From NCBI GenBank assembly GCA_963630635.1, contig CAVGOA010000008.1:1-61337 (forward strand): a stretch of 61,337 nt of DNA, read 5' to 3'. The position numbers and the translations under genes were made by a program. How positions within the stretch are numbered: position 1 is the first letter of the stretch; every line of letters starts with the position of its first letter. The stretch is from Paratractidigestivibacter sp963630635. GTDB lineage: Bacteria; Actinomycetota; Coriobacteriia; Coriobacteriales; Atopobiaceae. Positions 17,473-26,000 of this stretch are shown here, one piece after another. The notes beneath the pieces are model-generated. The model worked only from the letters and a program-made list of their open reading frames with translations. It was not told the DNA's origin and made no database searches.

Positions 17473-18126
17473 CTAATACAAAACGGCTTTGGTGATTTGT
17501 TTAACCGTGCGGTAGGGAACGTTGTTGCCGTGGCGATAGTATTTTGTCGTTGCGATTGTGACCCTGATTCCGTGCGTACTTGAGGGGCGGATGATGTTGT
17601 TGACCTGCCCGGCCACATAACTAACAAGGTTGCTTATATTTGCGACCAGCTCCGCTTTAGAGACGAAAGAGAGAATAACGGCGGCAAGCTGGGCAACATT
17701 GTTGATGACGCCCGCCGCTTGCTTAATTTGCGCATACGAGATGTTCTTGGTCGAGTAACTCGTACGGCTTCGAGCCGAGTTGGGAAGTTGCTCCTCGTTT
17801 GCGGGTGCTAGCTCTCCGGTTAGCTCGACAGTTTTTCCGGTATACGTTGAGAAAACCGTGGAGGCGCCGCTGTCGTACACTACGCGCTCGACGGCTCCGG
17901 TTGACGTGTTGGTGACAGTTACGGTACGAACCCCGTTGTCATCCATGGCGCACAGCTCGTACTTGATGCCGCCATCTTCGATGACAAGAATGTCGTTGCC
18001 TGCGGTGGGTGTTGCGACCTCGCCAAAGGCGGAGGTAGCTCCAAGCCCCGGCGTAAGCGCAAAGCCGGCGACGCCAAGCGCTGCACCCTTCAAAAAGTTC
18101 CTTCGAGAAATGCTCTTGCTGTCCAT
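17473..18126 (-). CDS. Tat-exported secreted protein of unknown function
   Basis: 217 residues with a textbook twin-arginine signal (SRRNFLKGAALGVAGFAL) and a probable cleavage site near residue 35. The mature part has a beta-rich N-terminal half (DDNGVRTVTVTNTSTGAVERV), a central hydrophobic-amphipathic stretch (IKQAAGVINNVAQLAAVILSFV) and a basic, tyrosine-rich C-terminus. I see no enzyme motif. Export in folded form and the hydrophobic helical segment would suit a membrane-active or antibacterial protein whose immunity proteins are the three small membrane genes directly downstream. That is a hypothesis only. The ATG follows AAAGGACCAAC. Confidence 0.7.
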   Translation of the reverse strand: MDSKSISRRNFLKGAALGVAGFALTPGLGATSAFGEVATPTAGNDILVIEDGGIKYELCAMDDNGVRTVTVTNTSTGAVERVVYDSGASTVFSTYTGKTVELTGELAPANEEQLPNSARSRTSYSTKNISYAQIKQAAGVINNVAQLAAVILSFVSKAELVANISNLVSYVAGQVNNIIRPSSTHGIRVTIATTKYYRHGNNVPYRTVKQITKAVLY

Positions 18127-18291
18127 GTTGGTCCTTTCGTCGAAAAGCGGTTGCCTTAGGACGAGGATGCGGCAGACTTCTTAGCTGGGGATAAAGCAAG
18201 GCTTAAGAAAGTTATAAGTCTCGCGCGGCCCGCCGGTCGCCTGACGTGCCGCGCGTATGCTGAAGCTGCGCAACCATCGAGAAGGGACGCC

Positions 18292-19017
18292 GTGCCAGTT
18301 AAAGTTTTGATAGTCGAGGACGACCGCGACCTCGCGCTTATTGTGCGCCAGCGCCTCGCGCAAGAGGGTATGCAGGTCGATATATGCGAGACGGGCGTGG
18401 CGGCCCTCGCGCACCTTGCGACCGCGTTGCCCGACGTCCTTCTCTGCGATCTCATGCTGCCCGATTGCCCGGGAGAGGTTATCGTGCGCTTTGTGCGCTC
18501 GAAGAACCAGACGACTCCAGTCATCATCACGTCGGCTCGCACGAACCCGGCCGATAAGGTCGATCTTCTCGCCATGGGCGCGGACGACTACCTGGGCAAG
18601 CCCTTTGACCTGGACGAGTTGGCGGCGAGAATCGCGGTCCAGCTAAGACACTCCGCCGGCGCCCCGTCCTGCCCTGCCGCTTCCGTGGTCGACCTTGGCC
18701 CCCTGCGCCTGGACATGGCGGCGCGAACGTTGGCCGTCAACGGCGTGCCCGTCCAGCTTACCCGCATCGAGTTCAATATCCTTAAGACGATGGCCGCCCA
18801 TCCGGGGCGCGTGTTCACCCGCCCCGAGCTTTTCGAGGCCGCCTGGGGCGAGCCCTTTGCCGATGACGCCAACACGGTTAACGTGCATGTTTCCAACATC
18901 CGCAACAAGCTCAAGCCCCTGGGCGCAGGCTCGTGCCTTGCCACCGTTTGGGGCGTGGGCTTTCGCCTGACGGCTGGCGAGATGGGCAAGCCGGGCGAAG
19001 AGGGGAGAGACGCGTGA
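18292..19017 (+). CDS. OmpR/PhoB-family response regulator
   Basis: 241 residues from a GTG start with AAGGGAC upstream. The receiver domain shows the acidic pair EDD near residue 10, the phosphoacceptor Asp53 in LLCDLMLPD, the Thr/Ser site (ITSA) and the Lys in GKPFDLDEL. A winged-helix DNA-binding domain follows (RTLAVNGVPVQLTRIEFNIL through VNVHVSNIRNKL, VWGVGFRL). It overlaps the next gene by four bases (GTGA) and is part of a three-gene operon ending with its kinase. Confidence 0.92.
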   Translation: MPVKVLIVEDDRDLALIVRQRLAQEGMQVDICETGVAALAHLATALPDVLLCDLMLPDCPGEVIVRFVRSKNQTTPVIITSARTNPADKVDLLAMGADDYLGKPFDLDELAARIAVQLRHSAGAPSCPAASVVDLGPLRLDMAARTLAVNGVPVQLTRIEFNILKTMAAHPGRVFTRPELFEAAWGEPFADDANTVNVHVSNIRNKLKPLGAGSCLATVWGVGFRLTAGEMGKPGEEGRDA

Positions 19018-19808
19018 ACGCCTTGGAACTGTCATCGGTCACGCTTGTGAGGCGCGGCGAGAAGATCCTTGACTCCGTCTCGCTTTGCGTCGCAGAGGGC
19101 GAGTTCTACCTGCTTGTGGGCAAGGACCCTGCTCAGCTTTCGGCGGCGCTGGGCGTGGCGGCGGGCAGGGTGCGCCCTACGCTGGGCGCCGCGGTCGCCT
19201 TTGGTTTGCCGGCCCGCGAGCAGCGCGGGCGCATCGGGGGCCTGCGGGCCAATAACGCGCTGGTAGAGGCGTTGTCGTCCAAGGCGGGCCTCGACCGGGC
19301 GAAAGCCCGTCTTGACCGTGCGCTGGGCGGCGGACGCAAGGCCATCGTTTTGGACGACTCCTGGCGCGGCCTTTCGATCACCGAGGGCCAGGCGTTTTCG
19401 CAGCTGGTCGCACAGGCCTGCGCCCAGGAGGGAATAGCGGCGCTTTGCTCGACGACCTCGCCGGATGTCGCCGGGCTCTTTGCCGGTTGTTATGGCGTGA
19501 TGGACGGCGCGCGTCTTGTCGCGCGGAAGACCCCCGCGATGCTGGGCGGCCAGCGGGCGGCGACCTACAAAGTCCGCACCACGCGCCTCGAGCGCGACCT
19601 TGTTCTTCTCGGCGACTCTTTGCCCGGGGCGACCATCACCGTGGAGTCTGACCCTTTAACCAGCGAGAAATTCCTCCTGGTCGCCGGTTGCGAGGAAGCC
19701 GCCCTTGCGCGTGCCCTTGACGGCATGGACTCAATCACGCTGGAGCTTTCGCGCGAGCACCCGTCGCCGACGGCCCTGCTCTTCGAAAGGCCGGGTGACC
19801 AGGCGTGA
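19014..19808 (+). CDS. Degenerate ABC-transporter ATPase-like protein within a two-component operon
   Basis: 264 residues, GTG start overlapping the response regulator stop and a GTGA overlap with the kinase gene downstream, so all three are translationally coupled. The start (LELSSVTLVRRGEKILDSVSLCVAEGEFYLLVGKDPA) follows the plan of an ABC ATPase, but the Walker A glycine-rich loop with GKS/T is replaced by GKDPAQLSAAL. A Walker B-like AIVLDDSW remains, and the LSGGQ signature is not visible (LSITEGQAFSQLV at the expected place). It is probably unable to hydrolyse ATP normally. Similar ATPases serve in peptide-antibiotic sensing and export, but no permease gene is present. A regulatory role linking sensor and regulator is possible. 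Confidence 0.65.
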   Translation: MNALELSSVTLVRRGEKILDSVSLCVAEGEFYLLVGKDPAQLSAALGVAAGRVRPTLGAAVAFGLPAREQRGRIGGLRANNALVEALSSKAGLDRAKARLDRALGGGRKAIVLDDSWRGLSITEGQAFSQLVAQACAQEGIAALCSTTSPDVAGLFAGCYGVMDGARLVARKTPAMLGGQRAATYKVRTTRLERDLVLLGDSLPGATITVESDPLTSEKFLLVAGCEEAALARALDGMDSITLELSREHPSPTALLFERPGDQA

Positions 19809-20695
19809 CGATGCTCACCATCATGTTCTTCGCGGGGTTCTTCCTGGCGGCCGTGATTTACGAGAAAGAGCTAAAGCGCTGGTCGCGGGATGTGTCTCGC
19901 CACGCGCGCGGGCCCTTCTCGCCAACGACGCGCTATCCCACCGGGGGCTGGCTTGCCCTGCGCGATGCGCTGGCGGCGCGCGCGGAGGCGGCCGACGATA
20001 AGACCAGGGAGCAGCGCGAAGAGAACCAGGATTATCGCCGGGCCCTCTCGGCCCTTGGTCACGATATGCGCACGCCGCTGGCGGGGGCAAAGGGATATGT
20101 GCAGCTTGCCCAGGGCTCCCATCTGGAAAAAGACGCCCAGGCCTGGCTTGCGTCGTCGGTGCGGCGCATGGACGACGTCGAGGCCCTTATCGACCAGCTC
20201 TCGGCCTTTGTGCGCGCGACGGACCCCGACCGCACCTACCGCATGGAGCAAGTGGCCCTGCTTCCCCTGGTCCTGGAGGTCCTTGGCGGCTACGAAACCC
20301 AATTTGCCGAGAAGGGCTTCGAGCCTGTAATCGACTTTGCGGACGAGGCTCTTTGCGTCGCGGCCGATGCGGCGGCCTTGCGCCGAGTGATTGACAACCT
20401 GGTGTCCAATGCCCTTAAGTACGGTGCCGGTGACCTGCGGTTTGTTCAAAGCCGCGACGGCGCCGGTGCCTGGGTTCTCGAGGTGTCGAACACCCTGGAC
20501 GCCAACAGTGACTTTGACCCGGCCCGCGCCTTCGACCGCTCGTGGCGAGCCATTTCATCTACCGAGAAAACCGGCCTTGGCCTGGGACTTTCTATTGCCA
20601 GATCCCTTGCGACCGACATGGGGCTGAGCCTGTCGGCCCGCCTGGACCACGACCGTGCGGTCTTCTCGCTAACTCCGGCGTCTCCGGCTGCGTAG
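19805..20695 (+). CDS. Sensor histidine kinase with a single N-terminal membrane segment
   Basis: 296 residues. One hydrophobic N-terminal segment (MLTIMFFAGFFLAAVIY) and no extracellular domain resemble intramembrane-sensing kinases. The H-box ALGHDMRTPL puts the phosphorylated His at residue 86, then the N-box DNLVSNALKYG and the G-box GLGLGLSIA are intact. The start could be the GTG at 19805 that overlaps the previous gene or the ATG at 19811. It phosphorylates the response regulator encoded two genes earlier. Confidence 0.88.
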   Translation: MTMLTIMFFAGFFLAAVIYEKELKRWSRDVSRHARGPFSPTTRYPTGGWLALRDALAARAEAADDKTREQREENQDYRRALSALGHDMRTPLAGAKGYVQLAQGSHLEKDAQAWLASSVRRMDDVEALIDQLSAFVRATDPDRTYRMEQVALLPLVLEVLGGYETQFAEKGFEPVIDFADEALCVAADAAALRRVIDNLVSNALKYGAGDLRFVQSRDGAGAWVLEVSNTLDANSDFDPARAFDRSWRAISSTEKTGLGLGLSIARSLATDMGLSLSARLDHDRAVFSLTPASPAA

Positions 20696-20717
20696 CGGCT
20701 GACGCCTCGCGCCCACG

Positions 20718-21557
20718 TTACCAGGCCGCGAACACGTTGTTGCCGGGCTTCTTGGGTTCGTCGGGCCACTCGGGGACGACTTCCGTCGCCGAGAAGACCT
20801 GCCCAAACGCGGCCTGCACCTCGCGTAGCGGAGCGGACTTGCGGCCCTCTATCGCGCAGCGTACGTCGGCCAGGTAGATGCCGCCGGGCGTCAGGTGCTC
20901 GGCCACCACGCGGGCGCCTTCGTTGGTCTCCATGGGGCCCAGCGGCCGCTTGCCGCCAAAGACCTCGTTGACAATCACGTCGTAGGGTTCGGCGGCATCC
21001 TTCAGCGCGCCCCACGCGTCGCCCACGATGATGTTCATGCGGCCGTCCTTCTCGGCGCCGGTCTTTTCTAGGCACTCGTCCAAGAAAAACTGTTCGCGAG
21101 CGATTTTGACCATCGCGGGGTCAATCTCTACCACGTCTACCTGGGCCGCAGGCACATACGCCGCCAGATACTTAGGAAGCGAGAAGCCCCCGCCGCCCAT
21201 CACCAGCACTCGCAGCGGCGCCGCGCCCGCCTGGCCGCCCGCGCCCGCCGCGCGTTTCTCGGCCATATCCTCGATGCGCCGCGCAATCTCGCGGTGGTAC
21301 TCGCACGCCAGCTCAAAGCGCAGGTCATCGGGCACGTAGCTCACCGATTGGAACGTCCCGTTGACGTTGATTAGCCGTACCGGCGTGCCATCGGCGTTGA
21401 CAGAATCAAAAATCAACGTCAGCCCAAACATGGTGCGGCACATCGTGACTCCGCGGCGCCGCAAAAGCCACGGCATGCACGCGACAAAGACCGTCAGAAC
21501 AGCGGTTATTCCCATCGACCACCAAAACAGGGTCTTCAAATCCACACAGGCCTCCAT
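20718..21557 (-). CDS. Spermidine synthase-like methyltransferase-fold membrane-tethered protein
   Basis: 279 residues from the ATG at 21557 (a TTG four codons upstream is also possible). An N-terminal membrane segment (LFWWSMGITAVLTVFVACMPWLL) precedes a Rossmann-like domain with a glycine-rich nucleotide loop (VLVMGGGGFSLPKYL), the acidic residue of VVEIDPAMVKIAR, and IIVGDAWGAL with DVIVNEVFGG. This is the spermidine synthase fold (SpeE-like). The usual polyamine-binding residues cannot be confirmed, and an N-terminal membrane anchor is not typical, so a different aminopropyl- or methyl-transfer reaction is possible. It converges with the kinase gene. Confidence 0.7.
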   Translation of the reverse strand: MEACVDLKTLFWWSMGITAVLTVFVACMPWLLRRRGVTMCRTMFGLTLIFDSVNADGTPVRLINVNGTFQSVSYVPDDLRFELACEYHREIARRIEDMAEKRAAGAGGQAGAAPLRVLVMGGGGFSLPKYLAAYVPAAQVDVVEIDPAMVKIAREQFFLDECLEKTGAEKDGRMNIIVGDAWGALKDAAEPYDVIVNEVFGGKRPLGPMETNEGARVVAEHLTPGGIYLADVRCAIEGRKSAPLREVQAAFGQVFSATEVVPEWPDEPKKPGNNVFAAW

Positions 21558-21580
21558 GTACTCACGCAAAATGTTGCGGT

Positions 21581-21586
21581 ATTATA
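21581..21586 (-). promoter_or_regulatory. Perfect -10 box before the spermidine synthase-like gene
   Basis: TATAAT on the minus strand, 24 bp before the ATG, with no convincing -35 at 16-18 bp. The leader would be very short. Confidence 0.45.
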
Positions 21587-21696
21587 TGAGATTGCGTTTT
21601 TGCTAATCGGGGTACGTTTGGTAGAAACGCGGTTATACTATCCCATACGTTTGCGTATACCCGCGGCACGCGCCGTGACAAACAAAGGAGCTTCTC

Positions 21697-22032
21697 ATGA
21701 TTCTTGGCTTGGGCCCCGCAGAGCTTATCGTCATCCTGATCGTCGTTCTGGTCATCTTTGGACCCAAGAACCTTCCCAAGATCGGCTCTGCCCTTGGCAA
21801 GACCGTCAAGAACGTGCGCGAGGGCATGGAGGGCGACGAGGAGCCCAAGAAGGACGAGAAGAAGTCCACCGCCTCCGACGATGACGATGCCGTCGAGGTT
21901 GTTGCCGATGACGACGACGCCGATGTCGACGACGAGACCCCCGCAGACGTCAAGTTCTGCGGCGAGTGCGGCGCCAAGAACCCCGCAGACTCCGCCTTCT
22001 GCACCAAGTGCGGCCACAAGCTCGGCGAGTAG
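21697..22032 (+). CDS. tatA: TatA-like twin-arginine translocase subunit with a C-terminal zinc ribbon
   Basis: 111 residues; the ATG follows AAAGGAGCTTCTC. Residues 1-20 are the TatA transmembrane helix ending in VIFGPKNLPKIGSALGKTVK, the conserved FGP hinge and amphipathic helix. An acidic linker (two long Asp/Glu runs) follows, then FCGECGAKNPADSAFCTKCG, a four-cysteine zinc ribbon. Normal TatA proteins end after the linker, so the ribbon is an addition. TatA oligomers form the pore for folded proteins; a Tat substrate is encoded at 17473-18126. No tatC is visible in the window. Confidence 0.85.
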   Translation: MILGLGPAELIVILIVVLVIFGPKNLPKIGSALGKTVKNVREGMEGDEEPKKDEKKSTASDDDDAVEVVADDDDADVDDETPADVKFCGECGAKNPADSAFCTKCGHKLGE

Positions 22033-22089
22033 CGCCGGCACCCACGCCCCACTTTAGTTACCTCACACGCTTCAAGTAGAGAGCTGACC

Positions 22090-22569
22090 ATGGCAGATTC
22101 CAAGAACATTGTCCTGACCCCGGAGGGTCGCCAGAAGCTTGTCGACGAGCTTGCTTACCGCGAGGGCGAGAAGCACGACGAGATCGTCGAGCGCATCAAA
22201 GAGGCCCGCGGCTTTGGTGACCTTTCCGAGAACTCCGAGTACGACGCCGCTAAGGAAGAGCAGTCTCACAACGAGTCCCGCATCAACGAGATTCGTCAGA
22301 TTCTTGCCACCGCCACTGTCGTCGAGTCCGGCAGCTCCCGTGACCTGGCCGTCTCTATTGGCACTACCGTCGAGCTGCAGGATGCGGCCGGCAAGTCCAC
22401 CAAGTTCACCATCGTGGGCACCACCGAGACCAACTCGCTTGAGCACAAGATCTCCAACGAGTCCCCGGTTGGCCAGGCCCTTATCGGCCACAAGAAGGGT
22501 GACGAGGTCGAGGTTGTAGCTCCCTCCGGCAAGTCCCGCACCTACACCATCCTGGGCATCACCCGCTAA
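22090..22569 (+). CDS. greA: Transcription elongation factor GreA
   Basis: 159 residues, the normal GreA length. The N-terminal coiled coil (LTPEGRQKLVDELAY, RIKEARGFGDLSENSEYDAAKEEQ) includes the acidic tip DLSENSEYDAAK that reaches into the RNA polymerase secondary channel. The C-terminal FKBP-like domain ends SPVGQALIGHKKGDEVEV. It rescues backtracked RNA polymerase by stimulating transcript cleavage. It is 57 bp after tatA and followed by a strong terminator. Confidence 0.96.
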   Translation: MADSKNIVLTPEGRQKLVDELAYREGEKHDEIVERIKEARGFGDLSENSEYDAAKEEQSHNESRINEIRQILATATVVESGSSRDLAVSIGTTVELQDAAGKSTKFTIVGTTETNSLEHKISNESPVGQALIGHKKGDEVEVVAPSGKSRTYTILGITR

Positions 22570-22596
22570 GCAGCGGCCCACAACTTAGAGCGCACG

Positions 22597-22631
22597 TCCC
22601 GCGTCTGCACTCCGCAGGCGCGGGATTTTTT
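22597..22631 (+). terminator. Rho-independent terminator of greA
   Basis: TCCCGCG and CGCGGGA pair around a 15-base loop that can itself pair, followed by T6. Confidence 0.9.
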
Positions 22632-22671
22632 GTTGCGGTGCGGGGGGTGCCGCGGCGAGCTTGGTGCGCCA

Positions 22672-22894
22672 AAATCCGGGCTCGTCAGTACTTTTTGCCG
22701 AGAAGTGCGCGCGAATCGGGGGTCGTCAGTACCCTTCAAGCCCCCCACGTGCTTCTCGGTAAAAACGTCAAGCCGTCTACCTGCGGTTTTGTTGGGCGGG
22801 TCTCTCGCTGGATCGCTGAGAAGGCCCCAAAAGTACTGACGACCCCCGATTTGCGCGCAGGAAAGCCGCCGCGAATACTGACAACCCCCGATTT
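22672..22894. repeat. Nested inverted repeats in the 490-bp interval before the giant adhesin
   Basis: Four copies of a ~19-bp word occur in the interval 22632-23060, which holds no gene. AATCGGGGGTCGTCAGTAC at 22714-22732 and its exact complement at 22833-22851 face each other across 100 bp, and the match extends to 27 bp with one mismatch through flanking GCGCGC. Two weaker copies lie outside, at 22672-22690 (same orientation as the first) and 22876-22894 (same as the second). The result is a two-layer inverted repeat about 170-390 bp upstream of the adhesin start. The block between the arms carries GTGCTTCTCGG. Confidence 0.8.
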
Positions 22895-23060
22895 CGGCGC
22901 GCGCACCGCACGCGCACCGCACGCGCCCCGAACACCGCGCACCCCCTCCCCAAGGTGAAGGTTTACCCCGGCGAGACGCGCAACTTGTACTAGCATTAGC
23001 AGATTAAGGCCAAATCCAGGTCTTTCGTCCTTGCCTGAAACCAAGATAGAGGGGAATCCC

Positions 23061-26000
23061 ATGCAGAACCCGGGGCCTCGCCAGCGCACTTCTCGCCACA
23101 TCCCGGCTTTGCGGCAACGCATCTTTAGCTCCCTTTTAGCGGTGATACTCACCATACAGATGGCCTTTAGCCCCGTCACGGCTTTGGGCGCCAACACCGA
23201 TTCCTCGGGCTCGCCATCTGACCGGACCGGCTATGTCGAGGTCCACTGCATCGCGACGCAGCGTCCCGAGGGCTCGGTCTACCCCAAGATCACGTACGAG
23301 CTGTACAAATCGGCAGACAACGGTAGCTCGTGGGAAAAGGTCGCCGAGAAGACCATCACTGAGTCCGACTATGCGGCCGGCCTTCTCGCTGTGGTCAAGT
23401 TCGAGAACCTCGACGCCTACGCGTCTAGCGGTGTGGCCTACGAGTACAAGGTCAAGCAGCTCGCCCTTGACTATTACACGACACACTCAAAAAAGTCCGT
23501 ATCCGATAACGACGACTTTGTCGATAGCAACGAGGTCGCCGGTCTGTTTGTTGCGGACACGGGCACTAAATACGATAACGAGGCGCTCTTTTACAACACC
23601 CCCAAAACCGTGACGATTAAGGGCACCGTGGATTGGAAGGACAACGACAACGCGTGGAACACCCGAGCGGACATCTACGACACCCTGGTGATTACCCGAG
23701 CGCTCGCCGACGGCTCCAACGCCCAGGAAGTGACCCTGCAGCAAAGTAACTCCACGAAGTACAACTACTTCAACTGGACAAGCAACAACACATGGTCGGG
23801 CTACATGCGCTCGGGCAGCAACTACACGTCCTTCTTTGTAGCAAACCTGGAGAAGTACAATTCTGACGGGCAGGAATGGGTCTACTCGCTTAAAGAGGGC
23901 AGCAGCAAGGTCGCGGCAGATTCCACCCTCAATCAGTACACGTTGGCAACAAGTGCGCTGAGCAAAACGAACGAAACCGACCTTACCGTTACCTTGACCA
24001 ACACTTTTAAGAGCATCGCGGGCGTCACCGTCGCCTTTGAGGACGACGGCGACGCCTACCAGCAGCGTCCCCGCGTTTACGTCGAGCTTCAGGCCTCGAC
24101 CGACGGCGGCCAGACCTGGTACTCGGCCCGCAGCGTCCTTGGCTTTGGGGTGGTCAACGACAAGCTCTTCGAACAGTATTGGACGCCCGGCGTCGACGGC
24201 GACCAGTTTACTTTTGAATGGGACCAGCTGCCCTCGACCTCAAACAACGAGTTCCTTACCGCGTCGAGCATCATCTATCGCGTAAAGGAGTCGAAGCTTG
24301 CCTATGACGCCACGTCGACGGCGGGCTTCGAGACCAAGGTCGTCACGACCACCCTCGACAAGGACGGTAATTACGCTAAGACGACGGGCACCTATGTGCC
24401 CAGCCAGTTCACGGAGACGTCTGAGTACCTGGCCACTACGGGCATTGCCAACAGCGCTAAGTCGACCAGCACGTTGCTTGTCGCCGGCAAGTGGAACGAC
24501 GGCGGCGCCAAGTGGCTGCGCCCGTCCACAGTGACGTATCTTTTGCAGCGCAAGGTTGACGGCGGCGACTGGGAGTGGGTAACCAAGTACAACGTTAGCG
24601 TTGACAGCCCCTTTGACGTCTACGGCGAGACGATCAACGACAACCTGGTGCAGCTGACCTTGAGCGATGCGGATACCGGCGAAGGCGAGCTGAGCGACAC
24701 CTGGAGCAAGAATTTCCAGAACCTGCCCGCGGTGGATTACGCCGACAAGGCCTACACCTACCGCGCGGTCGAGGTCGTGCCCACCGGCTATCACGTGACC
24801 AACGAGGGCGCCACAGAGGTGGCATCCAGCGGCTCGCTCAAGCTCTATGCGGCGGGGGAGGGCGACGTTACTTTCGAGAATGCCACGGACAAAGAGACGG
24901 TGACCCTTTTTGGCATCGTTCGCTGGGAGAGATGGAACTTTGCTCGCCCCGACCCGTCGAGCTTGGATTTCCAGCTGCTTCAGTACAAGGGCCAGGATGA
25001 CGCCAACCCCACGAGTATCCCCCTCGGGCAAACTTCCTTAGGGTGGGCGAGTACTTCGACCGATCGATGGCAATACTCGATTGAGGGGCTGCCCAAGACC
25101 GCAGAAGACGGAACCGCCTACTACTACAAGTTTATTCTGACCCCCGGCAGCTCGGCGGGTTATCGTACGGAGAACCCGACTGTTTATGCCTCGGATTATG
25201 ACGGCGCTCTCTACGGAGGCGTCATCAAAAACACCGTGACGTGCCTTGCCTTGGATAAGGTGGGGACTGTCGGCGGTCAGGCGGCGCAGCTCAACGACGT
25301 CGAGCTCACGGTCAAAGACGCCTCTGGCGGCGTGGTTGCCGTTTGGTCCCGCGACAGCGAGGGCGAGGTAACGGTTACTCCCCAAAACGGCTACACCTGG
25401 GGCCACTTCATTGGCTGCGATGTCCCCCACATCTTTGGCCTGCCCGCGGGCACCTATACCGTGAGCGAGACCAAGACCCCCGCCAATTACCTGGCCGCCG
25501 CCGACGTTGAGGTAACGATTGATGTTGACGGCACGGTGACCACCACGTCGAGCAATGCAACAGCAACGGATTCCGGGTATGGTTGCGGCGCTGCAACCGA
25601 CCTCATCACCGTGTCCGATGAGGCGTTGCGCGGCGGCTTCGACGTCACCCTGACCGCCGGCGAGGGCGATGCCGAGACCCCGGTCGCCGGCATGACGTTT
25701 GACCTGTACAAGGACGACGGCACTCTTCTCGCCACCGGCTTGACCACGGACGAGAAGGGCGTGTTTACCTCCACGACGTCAGACGTCGCTTATGAGGCCA
25801 ATACAGGGCTGGGCTCGAACTACAGCAAGCTCTCTGACGGCCTGCCGCAGGGATACTACTACCTGGTCGAGACGGGCGACCGCGCCGACATTGTGATCCC
25901 CACGGGCGATAACGCCAAGGTCTCGTTTAGCATCACGACCAACGGCGACGCCACGCAGCAGCCCGCGACCCAGCACGTGACCGTGAACAACAAGCTTTTC

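Noticed and set aside
22566..22922. A 118-codon minus-strand frame after greA
   Set aside because: It is made of the inverted repeat words and the greA terminator, has no ribosome binding site, and low-complexity content.
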